A stretch of 38,229 nt of DNA from Rubrivivax sp. (GCA_030681795.1 JAUXRG010000046.1:1-38229), one strand, 5' to 3'; positions 16,940-24,471 are shown, counted from the stretch's first letter. The notes: generated from the letters alone by a model not told the origin. Made by a program: numbers and translations.

Positions 16940-17368
16940 TCAGGCCCCGCGCTGCGGCTTGGCCAGGGTCTTGAGGGCGAAGCGGCCGTCGTTCTGGAAC
17001 AGCCAGGCCTCCACCAGGCCTTGGCTGCGCAGCATTTGCACGGCCGCGGGCGTCAGGCCCACGGGGGCCGGCAGCCGGGCCACGGAGTCGAGCGCGGCGC
17101 GTGTCATTTCGGGTTGGGCGGGGTTCTCGCGGAAGATTTCCGCGGTCCATTGGTTCTGCTCGTCGAGCTTGATGCGCAACACCACCACGGCCCGCAGCAG
17201 GGGTTGCGGATGGTCGTGATGCACCTTGGCGCCGGCGGTGAGATAGACGGCGCGCGCGAAGTCGGCCTTGACCTGGTCGGCCGACTGCGCGAAGGCCGCG
17301 CCGGCGAACAGGGCGACAGACAGTGCGGCGGCGACGGTGGCGCCCAGACGGGCGGGTTTGCGGCTCAT
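16940..17368 (-). CDS. Small secreted protein, possibly TonB-C-like
   Basis: This 142-aa protein has a clear signal peptide (MSRKPARLGATVAAALSVAL then GAAFAQ). The mature part contains VVVLRIKLDEQNQWTAEIFR, PEMTRAALDSVARLPAPVG and FQNDGRFALKTLAKP. The last pattern, a beta-strand ending in 'NDGRFALKTL', resembles TonB C-terminal-like or secreted energy-transducer fragments. No catalytic motif is visible. It ends where the LysR remnant begins. Function unknown; a periplasmic location is the only firm prediction. Confidence 0.65.
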   Translation of the reverse strand: MSRKPARLGATVAAALSVALFAGAAFAQSADQVKADFARAVYLTAGAKVHHDHPQPLLRAVVVLRIKLDEQNQWTAEIFRENPAQPEMTRAALDSVARLPAPVGLTPAAVQMLRSQGLVEAWLFQNDGRFALKTLAKPQRGA

Positions 17369-17719
17369 GGGGGCTCTCCGGGTGATGCGGACAGGCGTCC
17401 GGCAAGGCAGGAGACCCAGGTATAAGCGCGCGGCCCTGGGGCGAGGTTTCCGCGTGATACGCGGCAGCCGTCGTGCCTGAACCGCAGGCCCGGGCTCACC
17501 GGTGCCGGGCAGCCGGCAACTGAAGCCCTGCGCCCGCCCGGTTCGTTACTTCTTGCCGGGAATCGGCATCGGGTGCGCCGCGGCGAGCCCGTGGCGCGGC
17601 GCACAGACGCGGGCCCCGCGGCGCCAGCGCGTCACAGAGCCCCCGGCCGGCGCAGCCCGGGCGCTGGGCGCGGCCGGGCGATTTGACTTCCTGTTACCAG
17701 ATATCGCGCGGGCCGATGT
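17369..17719. other. Gene-poor stretch between secreted protein and thioredoxin genes
   Basis: These 351 bases hold the promoter region of the leftward secreted-protein gene and downstream sequence of the thioredoxin gene. The best coding hint is a 29-codon minus-strand frame at 17546-17635 (GTG start, ending AAAHPMPIPGKK), which is too short and unrecognised to call. Several short GC palindromes are present, but no T-run terminator. Confidence 0.35.
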
Positions 17720-18148
17720 TTATCCGGCCATCGCCACGATCGTCCCCGCTGGCACCGCCCCGGATTGACGCCCGGTTTCGCGCCCGCCGTCCAGGCGCAC
17801 CAGCGTGGGAATGCTGCGGATGCCGAAACGCGTGGACAGCCGCGGGTTGTCGTCGCTGTTCACCTTGACCAGCAAGGCGCGCCCGGCGAGCTGCCGCCCA
17901 GCCTGCTCGAAGGCCGGGGCCATGGCCCGGCAAGGGCCGCACCAGGGCGCCCAGAAGTCCACCAACACGGGCTTCCGGGTCGCCGCGACGACGGCCTCGA
18001 AGGTCTCGTCGCTCAACTCCAAAGGCTGGCCCTGGAGCAGCGGCTTGCCACAGCGGCCGCAATCGGGTTGTTCGTCCAGCCGCGCCGCGGGCAGGCGGTT
18101 GGTGGCGTGGCAGTGTGGGCAGGGGAGATGCAGCAGGGTCGGGTCCAT
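17720..18148 (-). CDS. trxC: Thioredoxin 2-like protein with N-terminal zinc ribbon, shortened C-terminus
   Basis: This 142-aa cytoplasmic thiol-disulfide reductase of the TrxC type has N-terminal Cys pairs Cys10-x2-Cys13 and Cys30-x2-Cys33, which form the zinc-binding module of thioredoxin 2. The active site WAPWCGPC (Cys70, Cys73), cis-proline SIPTLV and the usual central strands follow. The C-terminus ends GAVPAGTIVAMAG, whereas family members continue for about a helix-turn (typically IVxWxxxxL). A stop has therefore removed roughly the last 6-10 residues. ATG 18148 (MDPTLLHLPCPHC) is chosen over an upstream in-frame start because it fits the family. It is divergent from the ECF sigma gene across 93 bases. 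Confidence 0.88.
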   Translation of the reverse strand: MDPTLLHLPCPHCHATNRLPAARLDEQPDCGRCGKPLLQGQPLELSDETFEAVVAATRKPVLVDFWAPWCGPCRAMAPAFEQAGRQLAGRALLVKVNSDDNPRLSTRFGIRSIPTLVRLDGGRETGRQSGAVPAGTIVAMAG

Positions 18149-18206
18149 AAGAGCGATGATGGAGCCGCGCCACGCCAATTCAAGGCGCGGCCGTGGCATC
18201 GTTGCC

Positions 18207-18233
18207 GGGAATAACTTCTACGCCTCACACGTA
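18207..18233 (+). promoter_or_regulatory. Possible ECF-type autoregulatory promoter
   Basis: GGGAATAA (18207-18214) and CGTA (18230-18233) are spaced by 15 bases, the layout of extracytoplasmic-function sigma promoters (a GGAA-type -35 and a CGT-type -10). It lies immediately upstream of an ECF sigma gene, as expected for autoregulation. Transcription would begin around 18240, almost at the GTG start codon at 18242, so the mRNA may be leaderless. Confidence 0.45.
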
Positions 18234-18241
18234 AGCTCTGA

Positions 18242-18772
18242 GTGAATGCCCCGCCCGCCTTTCGCCGCCGCTTGCTGGAGTCCATCCCGCGGCTGCGGCG
18301 CTATGCGCGTTCGCTGAGCTTCGACTCCGCCCTGGCCGACGACCTGACGCAGCTCACACTGGAGCGCGCGCTCACGCGCTGGCGCCAGTTCGACGAGCGG
18401 CGCGACATCCTCGTCTGGCTGCTCTCGATCGCCCACAACGCCCACCTCGACGCACTGCGGCGCGACTCGCGCCTGTCCTACGCCGACCCGGTCGATCTGG
18501 AGCAGGCGCAGGACGCAGCCGGGGGAGACCCGGGTGTCGACATCGGCCTGCGCCTGGACCTGCAGGCCGCGCTGGCGCGTCTCACGCCGCAACAGCGCGA
18601 GCCGCTGCTGCTGGTGTGCGTGGAGCAGCTCAGCTACGCCGAAGTGGCCGAGGTGATGCGCATCCCCGTGGGCACGGTGATGTCGCGGGTGTGCCGGGCG
18701 CGTGCGCTGCTGCGCCGCTTCCTGGAGGGTGAAGAAGCGGCCGCCACGCCGGTGCTGCGGCGGGTGGTCTGA
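18242..18772 (+). CDS. ECF-family RNA polymerase sigma factor
   Basis: This 176-aa alternative sigma factor has region 2 at the N-terminus (ARSLSFDSALADDLTQLTLE, WLLSIAHNAHLDALRRDSR) and region 4 at the C-terminus. Region 4 contains TPQQREPLLLVCVEQLSYAE with the helix-turn-helix VAEVMRIPVGTVMSRVCRAR. Regions 1.2 and 3 are absent, as in all ECF sigmas. The start is GTG at 18242, with no clear ribosome site. A possible ECF promoter ends about nine bases upstream. The anti-sigma gene follows after only five bases, so the pair is co-transcribed. The target regulon and inducing stress are not visible. It is divergent from a thioredoxin gene, which hints at but does not prove a thiol-stress connection. 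Confidence 0.9.
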   Translation: MNAPPAFRRRLLESIPRLRRYARSLSFDSALADDLTQLTLERALTRWRQFDERRDILVWLLSIAHNAHLDALRRDSRLSYADPVDLEQAQDAAGGDPGVDIGLRLDLQAALARLTPQQREPLLLVCVEQLSYAEVAEVMRIPVGTVMSRVCRARALLRRFLEGEEAAATPVLRRVV

Positions 18773-18777
18773 ACAGG

Positions 18778-19578
18778 ATGATCGAACGAATGACCGACGA
18801 AGAACTCAGCGCCTGGGTCGACGGCGAACTGCCCGAAGCCGAGCGCCCGCGCATCGAAGCCTGGCTGCGGGCGCACCCCGAAGACGCCGCCCGCGCCCGG
18901 CGTTGGGCGGATGACCGCGACGCGTTGCGCGCGCGCTTGGGCCCCATCGCCGACGAGCCCGTGCCCGCGCTGCTGCGCGCCACGGTATGGCGCGGTGCGG
19001 GCCTGCCACGCTGGGCCATGGCGGCGTCCGCGGCCGGGCTCCTGCTGCTGGGCGGGCTGGCCGGCGGCGGCGCCGTCTGGCAGTGGCAGCGGTACCCGGT
19101 GCAGGTGGTGGCCACGGCGCCGCAGGGCTGGGTGCAACGCGCGGCTTTTGCCCACGCCGTGTACGCGCCCGAGCCGCGCCATGCGGTGGAAGTGAAGGCG
19201 CAGGAAGAGCATCTGGCGCGCTGGCTCACGCGGCGCATCGAGACGCCGGTCAAACTGTTCGACCTGCGCGCGCAGGGCTTCGAGCTCGTCGGTGGCCGCC
19301 TCCTGCCCGACGGCCCGGGCAAGAGTGCGCAGCTCATGTACCAGGACGCCCAGGGCCTGCGCGTGACGGTCTACCTGCGCAAACCGGAGAAGGACGTCGA
19401 CGCCGCCTTTCGCTTCGAACGCCAGGGCGAGCTGGGCCTGTTCTACTGGATCGAAGAGGGTTGCGCGTACGCGCTCGTGGGCGCCCTGCCGCGCGAGACA
19501 CTGCTGGCGCTGGCCCAGGCGATCTACCAGCAGCGCGAGGTGGCGCCGCCGGCGGGGACGGCCGCGGGCCCGCGCTGA
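18778..19578 (+). CDS. Membrane anti-sigma factor
   Basis: This 266-aa partner of the preceding ECF sigma has an N-terminal cytoplasmic anti-sigma domain, residues ~5-55 (MTDEELSAWVDGELPEAERP). The opening resembles the RsiW/zinc-finger anti-sigma group but lacks the HxxxCxxC zinc motif. One membrane helix spans ~80-100 (MAASAAGLLLLGGLAGGGAV). The periplasmic part contains PVKLFDLRAQGFELVGGRLL and SAQLMYQDAQGLRVTVYLRK, a pattern shared by many proteobacterial transmembrane anti-sigma proteins. It would hold the sigma at the membrane until an envelope signal arrives. ATG 18790 (MTDEEL) is an alternative start. Confidence 0.88.
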   Translation: MIERMTDEELSAWVDGELPEAERPRIEAWLRAHPEDAARARRWADDRDALRARLGPIADEPVPALLRATVWRGAGLPRWAMAASAAGLLLLGGLAGGGAVWQWQRYPVQVVATAPQGWVQRAAFAHAVYAPEPRHAVEVKAQEEHLARWLTRRIETPVKLFDLRAQGFELVGGRLLPDGPGKSAQLMYQDAQGLRVTVYLRKPEKDVDAAFRFERQGELGLFYWIEEGCAYALVGALPRETLLALAQAIYQQREVAPPAGTAAGPR

Positions 19579-19705
19579 GCGCCGCAGGCCCGGCGGCTGC
19601 GTGCCGGGCGCTTCCTACAATGCCCCGTGCCTGACTCGCCCAAGACGACCCGCGCCGCATGCCTGTGCGCCAGCGCGCCAGCGTGCAGGCGCCGGAGGGC
19701 CTGAA

Positions 19706-20920
19706 ATGAGGCTGCTGCCGGCCGGTGTGGCGCCCGAGGCGCGGCTGCTCCTCGTCGGCCGTGCGCTGCGCGCCTTCACCGACGGCTTCGTGGCGATCCT
19801 GCTGCCGGCCTATCTGCTGGCCCTGGGCCTGGGCCAATGGGAGGTCGGGCTGCTCAGCTCCGCCACGCTGCTGGGCTCGGCGCTGATGACGCTGGCCGTG
19901 GGCCAGTGGGGGCACCGTTTTGAAGCGCGCCGGCTGCTGCTCGCCGCGGCGGGGCTGATGGCCGCCACCGGCGTGCTGCTGGCCGGGTTCTCGAGCTTCT
20001 GGCCGCTGCTGCTCGTGGCCTTCGTCGGCACCATGAACCCGAGCGCCGGCGATGTCAGCGTCTTCCTGCCGCTGGAGCATGCGCGGCTCGCCGAAACCGC
20101 GCAGGGCGATGCGCGCACCGTCGTCTTCTCCCGCTATACCTTCGTGGGCGCGTTGTGCGCCGCCTTCGGCGCGCTGGCCACCGCGATCCCCGGGCTGCTC
20201 GCCCAGCAGGGCCTGGCGCTGCTGGACGCCTTGCGCGCGATGTTCGTCCTCTACGGCGCCACGGGCGTGGCCGTCTTCTTCCTCTACCGCCGCCTGCCCG
20301 CCCGGGTGGCGCGCGGGCAGGCCGCGCCGCCTGCGCCACGGTCGGCGCTGGGGCCTTCGCGCGGCATCGTCGTGCGGCTGGCGGCGCTGTTCTCGCTGGA
20401 CGCCTTCGCCGGCGGTCTGCTGGTGAATACGCTGCTCGCGCTGTGGCTGTTCCAGCGCTTCGGCCTGTCGCTGGCCGCCGCCGGCAGCTTCTTCTTCTGG
20501 GCCGGGCTCTTCACGGCCGCCTCGCAGCTCGCCGCACCCTGGGTGGCGCGCCGTATCGGGCTGCTCAATACGATGGTCTTCACCCACATCCCGGCCAGCA
20601 TCAGCCTGATCTGCGCGGCCTTCGCGCCCAGCCTCGAGTGGGCGCTGGCGCTGCTGCTGTTGCGCAGCCTGCTCTCGCAGATGGACGTGCCGGCGCGCGC
20701 GGCGTTCGTGATGGCGGTGGTCACGCCGGCCGAGCGCGCCGCGGCCGCGAGCTTTACCGCCGTGCCCCGCAGCCTGGCCGCCGCCGCCAGCCCTGCCATC
20801 GGCGGCGCGCTGCTCGCCGCCGGCTGGCTGGCCGCGCCGCTGGTGGCCTGCGGTGCGCTGAAGATCGTCTACGACCTCGCGATCTGGCGCGCCTTTCGCA
20901 AGGCCAGGCCCGATCAGTGA
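19706..20920 (+). CDS. MFS transporter
   Basis: This 404-aa inner-membrane transporter of the major facilitator superfamily has about 12 hydrophobic segments in two halves. The first half includes GFVAILLPAYLLALGLGQWE and a loop GQWGHRFEARR in the place of the GxxxDRxGRR motif. The second half starts near SRGIVVRLAALFSLDAFAGG. The start at ATG 19706 is supported by GGAGGG six bases upstream; an earlier in-frame start would add a Pro/Arg/Ala-rich tail unlike a transporter N-terminus. The substrate is unknown. It follows the anti-sigma gene after 127 bases and may be separately transcribed. Confidence 0.85.
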   Translation: MRLLPAGVAPEARLLLVGRALRAFTDGFVAILLPAYLLALGLGQWEVGLLSSATLLGSALMTLAVGQWGHRFEARRLLLAAAGLMAATGVLLAGFSSFWPLLLVAFVGTMNPSAGDVSVFLPLEHARLAETAQGDARTVVFSRYTFVGALCAAFGALATAIPGLLAQQGLALLDALRAMFVLYGATGVAVFFLYRRLPARVARGQAAPPAPRSALGPSRGIVVRLAALFSLDAFAGGLLVNTLLALWLFQRFGLSLAAAGSFFFWAGLFTAASQLAAPWVARRIGLLNTMVFTHIPASISLICAAFAPSLEWALALLLLRSLLSQMDVPARAAFVMAVVTPAERAAAASFTAVPRSLAAAASPAIGGALLAAGWLAAPLVACGALKIVYDLAIWRAFRKARPDQ

Positions 20921-21040
20921 AGCGCCAAGGGTGAAGCTCGGCCGTCGGTCCGCACCAGGACCGGGTCCATAAAATGCCCGCAACGCCTTCGCGCCCTGCC
21001 TGTCTGGAAAACTGCCCCTTGGCCCCCACACTGAGCCTGC

Positions 21041-21946
21041 ATGAGTCCTGCTGACCCGCCCCTCCCGCACACCGGCTGCCCCCTGTGCGCGCTGCGCTCG
21101 CGGCGCCAGTTCACGGGCCTGCTGGCCGCCGGCGCCGCCACGGCGCTGGCCCCGGCGGCGTTCGCGCAGGACGGGGTGCGCGGCGACGTGGGGCGCAACT
21201 CGCGCTTCACCAAGTTCATCCCCGCCGAGCAGGTGGAGGCCGCCGCGGCACAGCAATACCAGCAACTGCAGCGCGAGGCGGCGGCCAAGCACGCCCTGGC
21301 GCCCGACGGGCACCCGCAGGCCGTGCGCCTGCGCGCCATCGCCGAACGCATCATTCCTTTCGCTCCGCCGTGGAACGAACGCGCCCAGCACTGGCCCTGG
21401 ACCGTGAGCCTGCTCATCAGCCCGCAGATCAATGCCTTCTGCATGCCCGGCGGCAAGATCGCCTTCTACTCGGGCATCCTGCACAAGCTGCAGCTCAACG
21501 ACGACGAGGTGGGCACCATCATGGGCCACGAGATGGCCCACGCGCTGCGCGAACACGCGCGCGAGCGCCTGGGCAAGACGCTGGCCACGCGCGGCACCAT
21601 CGAGATCGGCGCCGCGCTCTTGGGCCTGGGTCAGGTGGGCCGCCTGGCGGCGGACATGGGGGGCCAGCTGCTGAGCCTGAAATTCAGCCGCGACGACGAA
21701 ACCGAGGCCGACCTGGTCGGCATGGACCTGGCCGCGCGCGCGGGCTACGACCCGGCCGCCGGCGTCACGCTGTGGCGCAAGATGCTGGAGGCCAACCGCA
21801 AGGCACCGCCGCAGTGGATGTCCACCCATCCGGCCGGCGACACCCGCATCCAGGACATCCAGGCCAAGCTGCCCAAGGTGCAGCCGCTTTATGCGCAAGC
21901 GCCCAGGCCGGCGCAGCGTTACGCGCCGCCAAGCAGCGCCTCGTGA
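21041..21946 (+). CDS. M48 family zinc metalloprotease, Tat-type signal
   Basis: This 301-aa exported peptidase has a twin-arginine signal (RSRRQFTGLLAAGAATALA, then AFAQ), preceded by an unusual CPLC pair. The zinc site is HEMAH (His163, His167) with the third ligand Glu222 in DETEADLVG, the HExxH...ExxxD layout of M48 enzymes such as YcaL and LoiP. INAFCMPGGKIAFYSGIL is the conserved strand before the active helix. It probably acts in the periplasm on misfolded envelope proteins. Its stop TGA shares one base with the ATG of the dipeptidase gene, so the two are translationally coupled. Confidence 0.9.
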   Translation: MSPADPPLPHTGCPLCALRSRRQFTGLLAAGAATALAPAAFAQDGVRGDVGRNSRFTKFIPAEQVEAAAAQQYQQLQREAAAKHALAPDGHPQAVRLRAIAERIIPFAPPWNERAQHWPWTVSLLISPQINAFCMPGGKIAFYSGILHKLQLNDDEVGTIMGHEMAHALREHARERLGKTLATRGTIEIGAALLGLGQVGRLAADMGGQLLSLKFSRDDETEADLVGMDLAARAGYDPAAGVTLWRKMLEANRKAPPQWMSTHPAGDTRIQDIQAKLPKVQPLYAQAPRPAQRYAPPSSAS

Positions 21947-22569
21947 TGGCGCGCGACGGCACGCCCGGGTTCGAAGTCGAGCGCATCGCCACGAGCCCGG
22001 ACTTCCGGCCGCTGGCCGCGCTGCAGGGCGTGGCCTGCGACCTGCGCTACGGGGGCAGCCAGAACTTCGCCGGCAAGAGCCTGTACGGCACGCTGGACTG
22101 CGCCTGGCTGCGGCGCGAAGCCGCCGCCGGGCTGGAGGCCGCCGCGGCCTGGCTGGCCGAACGCCGGCCGGGCTGGCGCATCCTGGTGCTGGACGCGCTG
22201 CGCCCGCAGCGCGTGCAGGAGGCCATCTGGGCCGATATCGCCGGCACCTGGATGGAGGACTACTTCGCCCACCCCGAGCGCGGCTCGGTCCACAGCTTCG
22301 GCATGGCGGTGGACGTGACGCTGCTCGACCCCCAGGGCCGCGAGGCCGACATGGGCAGCGGCTTCGACGAGATGACGCCGGCCTCGCACCCCGAACTGCA
22401 CGCGCAGCACCTGGCCAGCGGCGTATTGACCGCAGCGCAGGTGCGCGAGAGGCAATGGCTTCACGACGCCATGGCGCAGGGCGGCTTTCACGGCATCGCC
22501 ACCGAGTGGTGGCACTTCGACCACGGCGACCGCGAGCGCGTCAGGCGCGAGCTGCCGCGCATCTACTGA
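21946..22569 (+). CDS. D-Ala-D-Ala dipeptidase, VanX/DdpX-like (M15D)
   Basis: This 207-aa zinc dipeptidase carries the M15D signature SVHSFGMAVD (His116 and Asp123, matching SxHxxGxAxD) and EWWHFDH (Glu187, His190). That gives the full metal set plus the catalytic Glu. DALRPQRVQE carries the substrate-binding Arg. VanX and DdpX cleave D-Ala-D-Ala released from peptidoglycan or competing with D-Ala-D-Lac; here a recycling role is more plausible because no vanH or vanA gene is present. No signal peptide is seen, so it is cytoplasmic. It overlaps the M48 gene by one base and is followed 20 bases later by an LD-carboxypeptidase, which also cuts D-amino-acid peptide bonds of muropeptides. Confidence 0.9.
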   Translation: MARDGTPGFEVERIATSPDFRPLAALQGVACDLRYGGSQNFAGKSLYGTLDCAWLRREAAAGLEAAAAWLAERRPGWRILVLDALRPQRVQEAIWADIAGTWMEDYFAHPERGSVHSFGMAVDVTLLDPQGREADMGSGFDEMTPASHPELHAQHLASGVLTAAQVRERQWLHDAMAQGGFHGIATEWWHFDHGDRERVRRELPRIY

Positions 22570-22589
22570 ACGACTGAAGAAGGGCCCGC

Positions 22590-23645
22590 ATGGGAACCGA
22601 CCGCCGCCAGTTCCTCGCCGCTGTGGGCATCGCGGGGGCCGTGGCCCACGCCCCCCGGGCCGCATTTGCTGCACCCGCCGCGGCGAGCCGCCCGCCCACC
22701 CTGCGAGCGCGCCGCCTGCAGCCGGGCGACACCCTCGCCCTCATCAACCCTTCGGGTGCGATCTACGAGCGCGCGCCTTACCAGGTGGCGACCGAATCGC
22801 TGCAGGCCCTGGGCTTCAAGGTGCGCGAGGCGCCGCACCTGCGCGCGCGCTACGGGCATTTCGCGGGCACCGACGCGCAGCGTGCCGCCGACGTCAACGC
22901 CATGTTCGCCGACCCCGGCGTGCAAGGCCTGCTGGCGATGACGGGCGGCTCGGGCGGCAACCGCATCCTGCCGCTCATCGACTACGCGCTGATCCGCCGC
23001 CAGCCGAAATTCCTGGGCGGCTTCTCGGACCTCACCGCGCTCATCAACGCCGTGCACGCGCAGACCGGGCTGGTCACCTTCCACTGCCCGGTGGCGGTGT
23101 CCGAATGGAACGCCTTCAGCGTCGAGCATTTCCGCGGCACGGTCATGCAGGCCCAGGCCCTGACGCTGCGCAACCCGCCCGAGCGCGACGACAACATCGT
23201 GCCCAAGTCCGGGCGCACCACCACGCTGCGCGGCGGCAGCGCGCGCGGGCGGCTGCTGGGCGGCAACCTGGCGGTGCTCACGTCGATGGCCGGTTCGGCC
23301 TACTGGCCGGACTTCGACGGCGCGATCCTCTTCCTGGAGGAGATCAACGAATACATCTACCGCGTCGACCGCATGCTCAGCACGCTCAAGCTCGCCGGCG
23401 TGCTGGAGCGCGTGGCCGGCGTGGTGCTGGGCGCCTTCACCAAGTGCGAGCCCGGGGACGGCCACTACGGCACGCTGACGCTGGACGAAGTCTTCGACGA
23501 CTACTTCATGCCGCTGGGTGTGCCGGTATTCAGCGGCGCGAGCTTCGGCCACATCAAGCGCAAGTTCACCCTGCCGGTGGGCCTGGAGGTGGAGATGGAC
23601 GCCGACGCGGGGACGATCCGTTTCCTGCAGCCGGCGGTGCTTTGA
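22590..23645 (+). CDS. LD-carboxypeptidase family protein (S66), Tat-type signal
   Basis: This 351-aa protein has an N-terminal twin-arginine-like signal (TDRRQFLAAVGIAGAVAH...AAFA) and the S66 fold. LRARRLQPGDTLALINPSG opens the family domain. EINEYIYRVDRML carries the catalytic Glu254, and FGHIKRKFTLPVG carries His321. The nucleophile loop is unusual: it reads TGGSGGNRILPL, so a Ser is at position 121, but the position normally holding the nucleophile (GGY-N/G-S) is Gly123. LdcA removes the terminal D-Ala from murein tetrapeptides after an L-residue. An exported form would act on peptides in the periplasm. It is the third gene of the M48-VanX-like-S66 run. Confidence 0.85.
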   Translation: MGTDRRQFLAAVGIAGAVAHAPRAAFAAPAAASRPPTLRARRLQPGDTLALINPSGAIYERAPYQVATESLQALGFKVREAPHLRARYGHFAGTDAQRAADVNAMFADPGVQGLLAMTGGSGGNRILPLIDYALIRRQPKFLGGFSDLTALINAVHAQTGLVTFHCPVAVSEWNAFSVEHFRGTVMQAQALTLRNPPERDDNIVPKSGRTTTLRGGSARGRLLGGNLAVLTSMAGSAYWPDFDGAILFLEEINEYIYRVDRMLSTLKLAGVLERVAGVVLGAFTKCEPGDGHYGTLTLDEVFDDYFMPLGVPVFSGASFGHIKRKFTLPVGLEVEMDADAGTIRFLQPAVL

Positions 23646-23648
23646 ACT

Positions 23649-23676
23649 TGCCGCTTTATAGCTGGCTAGCTATATT
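23649..23676 (+). promoter_or_regulatory. Promoter and palindromic operator of the toxin-antitoxin pair
   Basis: TTGCCG (23649-23654) and TATATT (23671-23676), 16 bases apart, form a plausible sigma-70 promoter. A perfect inverted repeat, TATAGCT-GGCT-AGCTATA (23657-23674), lies between and over the -10 element. The AT-rich patch stands out in this GC-rich DNA. Phd-type antitoxins repress their own operon by binding such palindromes, so this is the expected autoregulatory operator. Confidence 0.6.
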
Positions 23677-23706
23677 TGACGCTTGCGCACACCCGGGAGT
23701 CCCACC

Positions 23707-23952
23707 ATGTCCGCTGTGGCCCTGTTCGAAGCCAAGAACCGCCTGTCCGAGTTGGTGGACCGCGTGCTCGCGGGCGAGGTGATCGAGATCACCCGCCACG
23801 GCAAGGTCGTGGCGCGCCTGGCCCCGCCCGAAGACGAGGCCACGCGGACGCGCAGCGCGCAAGACGCCGTGGCCAGGCTGGAGCAGGCCAGCCAGGGCGT
23901 GAGCCTGGGCCGGCTGAAGAGCCGCGATCTCATCCGCGAAGGTCGCCGCTGA
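23707..23952 (+). CDS. Phd/YefM-type antitoxin
   Basis: This 81-aa DNA-binding antitoxin contains SAVALFEAKNRLSELVDRVL and GEVIEITRHGKVVARLAPP, the Phd/YefM fold that dimerises on DNA. The C-terminal part (REGRR end) would wrap around and block the toxin. GGGAG lies seven bases before ATG 23707; an in-frame ATG at 23683 would add eight residues that do not fit the family. The stop overlaps the toxin start by one base. A perfect palindrome in the promoter is the likely autoregulatory site. Confidence 0.85.
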   Translation: MSAVALFEAKNRLSELVDRVLAGEVIEITRHGKVVARLAPPEDEATRTRSAQDAVARLEQASQGVSLGRLKSRDLIREGRR

Positions 23953-24431
23953 TGGCCGCTCGGCGCACGGCAGCGCGCGAAACCGCGCCGCCGCCCTACT
24001 TGGCAGCCGCCACGGCGCCGGGCTTCGTGGTGGACGCCTCGGTCAGCGCCGCCTGGTTGCTGCCCGGCGAAGCCACGGCCTACACCGCCGCCGCGCTGCA
24101 CGCCACCGTCCACACCGACGTCTGGGTGCCGGCGCTGTGGCTGCTGGAGGTGGCCAACCTGCTGCAAAGCGCACAACGCCGCCGCCGCATCAACGCAGCC
24201 AAGCGCACTGAGCTGGCTGCGGCGGCCGCCGGATTGCGCCTGCAGGTGTGCCGCGAACCCGTCGCCCTGCCCACGCTGGACGCCCTGGCCGCCGAACACG
24301 CCCTGAGCGCCTACGACGCCTGCTATCTGGAATTGGCCCTGCGCCGCCGCCTGCCCCTGGCCACGCTGGATGCCGCGCTGCTGGCGGCCATGAAGCGCTG
24401 TGGCGTGCCGCTGGCCACTCTGTGCAATTGA
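23952..24431 (+). CDS. PIN-domain toxin (VapC-like)
   Basis: This 159-aa probable ribonuclease toxin paired with the Phd-type antitoxin keeps the acidic metal-binding residues of the PIN fold. They are Asp in VVDASVSAAWLL, Glu in LWLLEVANLL, Asp in SAYDACYLELA and Asp in LATLDAALL. VapC enzymes typically cut tRNA or rRNA when the antitoxin is degraded. The start ATG overlaps the antitoxin stop (TGATG), which gives coupled translation. The ~25 residues before the PIN core (Ala/Pro-rich) are longer than usual. Confidence 0.87.
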   Translation: MAARRTAARETAPPPYLAAATAPGFVVDASVSAAWLLPGEATAYTAAALHATVHTDVWVPALWLLEVANLLQSAQRRRRINAAKRTELAAAAAGLRLQVCREPVALPTLDALAAEHALSAYDACYLELALRRRLPLATLDAALLAAMKRCGVPLATLCN

Positions 24432-24471
24432 TCCGCAATCCGACCTGCGCCTGTTTGCACTCGCTACCGGA

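Noticed and set aside
17546..17635. 29-codon minus-strand frame ending AAAHPMPIPGKK
   Set aside because: GTG start, no ribosome site, no recognised family; too short to call without conservation data.
19334..21898. 854-codon minus-strand open frame
   Set aside because: Low-complexity Gly/Arg/Gln-rich translation opposite well-supported anti-sigma, MFS and M48 genes.
23642..23676. TTGAAC (23642-23647) as -35 for the toxin-antitoxin promoter
   Set aside because: It is 23 bases from the TATATT element, too far; TTGCCG at 23649 has the proper 16-base spacing.
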